A stretch of DNA of 64,000 bases from NCBI GenBank assembly GCA_023846275.1, contig JAIUJO010000183.1:916745-980744 (forward strand), given 5' to 3'. A program made the position numbers and the translations under genes. The notes under the pieces were generated by a model, which saw nothing but the letters and a program-made list of their open reading frames with translations, had not been told where the DNA came from and searched no databases. The stretch is from Vanilla planifolia. Its lineage: Eukaryota; Streptophyta; Magnoliopsida; Asparagales; Orchidaceae. Positions 62,290-64,000 of this stretch are shown here, piece after piece. Within the stretch, counting starts at the first letter, position 1. The number at the start of each line of letters is the position of its first letter.

Positions 62290-62650
62290 ATGCCCTACTC
62301 TATTATTGGCGAAGGAAAAAAAGAAAGTCCAATATTTTCGAAGTTTTGAAAGGTCTTACTCAATAGAGCATTTAACCACATACATACTCTCAGAGGCTTA
62401 GAGAAGTCAATTCTAATGTAGACCCTAACAAATGATGTCCTCTACAAGTCTTTTGTCAAACTGTTCATTTGAATAGGATCATTAATAGCCTTTACAATGT
62501 GAAAATTGTTCTTTATGTCTCAATAAAGGAGTGTTAGAAGATAGACCCACATGGGGGCACACACAATTCCTGTAGAGCTCAGCTTAAAACTGGTGTCCAC
62601 AAGTCCAATCCCAATACCAATCCCCTTACATCCTAAGGCCCATTGAACCA
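62290..62650 (-). pseudogene. LINE D ORF1 relic (RNA-binding gag-like protein)
   Basis: ORF1 proteins bind the LINE RNA. The minus strand at about 62,380-62,590 reads CAPMWVYL, then IVKAINDPIQMNSLTKDL, then FVRVYIRIDFSKPLRVCMWL. This follows the plant LINE ORF1 pattern of WVRLP, IG---G, RVC-EIDL-KPL. About 62,300-62,345 reads FENIGLSFFSFANNRVGHA, where the usual zinc knuckle YE-I---C--CG--GH has lost its first two Cys but keeps GH. Upstream, 62,650-63,900 is too decayed to read. Confidence 0.68.
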
Positions 62651-64000
62651 GACTTAGTCTTTATCCATTACAAACAATAAATTGGTTCAAACAATAACAA
62701 GATAAATCTAAGACTTAAAAACCTTTGAGGTGCCCCCACTGATTATGTAGTACTCTAACAATTAACTCAAATGGTAATCAACTTCCTTACACCCTACCAA
62801 AAAGCCCAAATTGGTTATCAAAATTTGTTGCTCATAAGAATTATTCCACAATAGAACTTCATCATTAATAATGAAGGAATTATCTTTTGGTGCACAAACT
62901 TTGACAACCATATTGGTCTATCTCTCAAATAGACCATCATTAGAAAAGTACTTCAAATTGCTTGCATTTCTTCTTATTAGCACATCTCTGAAGATCATTT
63001 TATTTGGGCTACAATCCTACTAATCATTATCCAAAGAATTTTCTCTCTCCACCTTTGGTAATTTCATAAACATTTGAAATGCATTATTTAAAAACTACTA
63101 CTTCATTACTATTTTGATTTATGCCATTTTCTCATGATACATTACATAATTCTATAGTTTCCTTCTACTTAATGCACTTTGTATTATGTTTAAAACTTTC
63201 ACTTCTTTTCTTATCTCAATAATTCCATCCTATATTCCATTTGACACTCTATCTTCATCATCAAAGGAAATTAAAGTTGTTGCAGACCATATTGAAATTA
63301 AACACATTCTTTCATGTTTCCATAGTATTACCTACACTTCCCTGACCTCCACCATTGCAATACATTGGTGCGTTCATCTTAAAAATTGTGCCATATTTTA
63401 CTACATTGTGTCCTATTAAGAAAAGAGCTTCATGCTTATGGCCCATGCAGGGGGGAAAACCCACGTCTTTTGTTTTTGTTTGATTTGGAACCCTTCCTTA
63501 CCTTAAATACAATCATATTATCCACATTAATTAAAATAGTTGATTCATCAAACCCCATTCAAAATTGATCCATAGAAGCACATGGGCTTTCATCCTTTAG
63601 CCACTTCCCACAAATCTAGCTATGCTGAGCATGACTATTTGCAACATCACCATCCACTATTGCCACTTCCAAAGAATTAAAAGCTCTCCTACCACTTACC
63701 CATGTCATTTGTTTTCTTGATAACGTATATGTGGTTGAAGCCTGCAATAAACTGTCTGTAAGGAGGCTCAAACTAGAAGTCTAAAATTGATGTAATAGAA
63801 GTAGCATACGAATGGGCATTGCTCATGCCTAAAGAACATCACCTAATAGTGCATAATGTGAAACTTAATCCACTACACATCCTTGCCTCCAAAAATGATA
63901 TAGCTTCAAAGAGCTCATTCTTTTCACAAACTCAATTGCACCTTGGTTTTTGTCCTGAAAGGAATAGATTGTATCATCCAAATAACTTCCTCAATCATAG
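62651..64000. other. Probable LINE D 5' region, no domain read
   Basis: AT-rich DNA upstream (minus strand) of the ORF1 relic. Two overlapping plus-strand frames at 63,186-63,568 are chance frames. No 18S resumption is seen before the window ends, so the 18S 3' part of unit 2, if present, lies beyond 64,000. Confidence 0.4.

Larger units (their letters stand above)
55790..64000 (-). mobile_element. LINE D, a second LINE, running off the window
   Basis: In minus-strand order from the right edge: ORF1 relic (about 62,290-62,650), a spacer with tandem repeats, endonuclease (58,780-58,960), RT (57,400-57,890), zinc-binding segment (56,160-56,420) and a segment at 55,902-56,174. Protein motifs are better preserved than in LINEs A-C, so it may be younger or of another family. 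The 3' end lies somewhere between 55,770 and 55,900; no poly-T run or 18S fragment marks it. The span of at least 8 kb is long for a plant LINE. Confidence 0.7.

Overview
This looks like nuclear intergenic DNA from a land plant, most likely a seed plant. It is very AT-rich (about 70% A+T by eye) and almost free of CpG. It is filled with old retrotransposons and with a fossil of the 45S ribosomal DNA. I found no intact protein-coding gene: every open frame is under about 110 codons, and the recognisable protein homology is in retrotransposon relics broken by stops and frameshifts. The decay is dominated by C-to-T and G-to-A changes, as expected where methylated cytosine deaminates. That and the extreme AT-richness would fit a gymnosperm such as Welwitschia, but this is only an inference.

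Left third (1-27.5 kb): a minus-strand Ty3/gypsy element occupies about 2.5-19.8 kb, with both LTRs, a primer-binding site and decayed pol. A plus-strand Ty1/copia (Sirevirus-like) element of 7.8 kb lies nested inside it at 5,104-12,876, with 2.2-2.3 kb LTRs and a perfect 5-bp target duplication. A copia gag remnant lies at 21.7-22.1 kb. The rest of this third is unresolved AT-rich DNA.

Right two thirds (27.5-64 kb): two successive rDNA units on the plus strand, 18S start to 18S start 15.6 kb. Unit 1 reads: spacer array A (about 400-bp repeats), spacer array B (about 320-bp repeats), 5' ETS, 18S, ITS1, 5.8S, ITS2 and a 26S cut off after about 230 bp. Unit 2 begins at once with the same two spacer arrays, a 5' ETS and another 18S.

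In both units the 18S is broken at the same universally conserved place, just before the segment reading AAACTTAAAGGAATTGA, by a LINE in antisense orientation. In unit 1 there are two LINE copies (A and B) with a short 18S fragment between them, so the same 18S-LINE junction occurs three times: 34,620/34,621, 40,823/40,824 and 50,158/50,159. About 45 bp of 18S is duplicated across the insertion. The LINEs carry reverse transcriptase, the zinc-binding RT-associated domain and a C-terminal RNase H. A fourth LINE (D), with an ORF1 relic, runs from about 55.8 kb off the right end. The pattern suggests either a LINE lineage that targeted 18S rDNA or amplification of an rDNA unit that already carried one, and it is the main point of interest.
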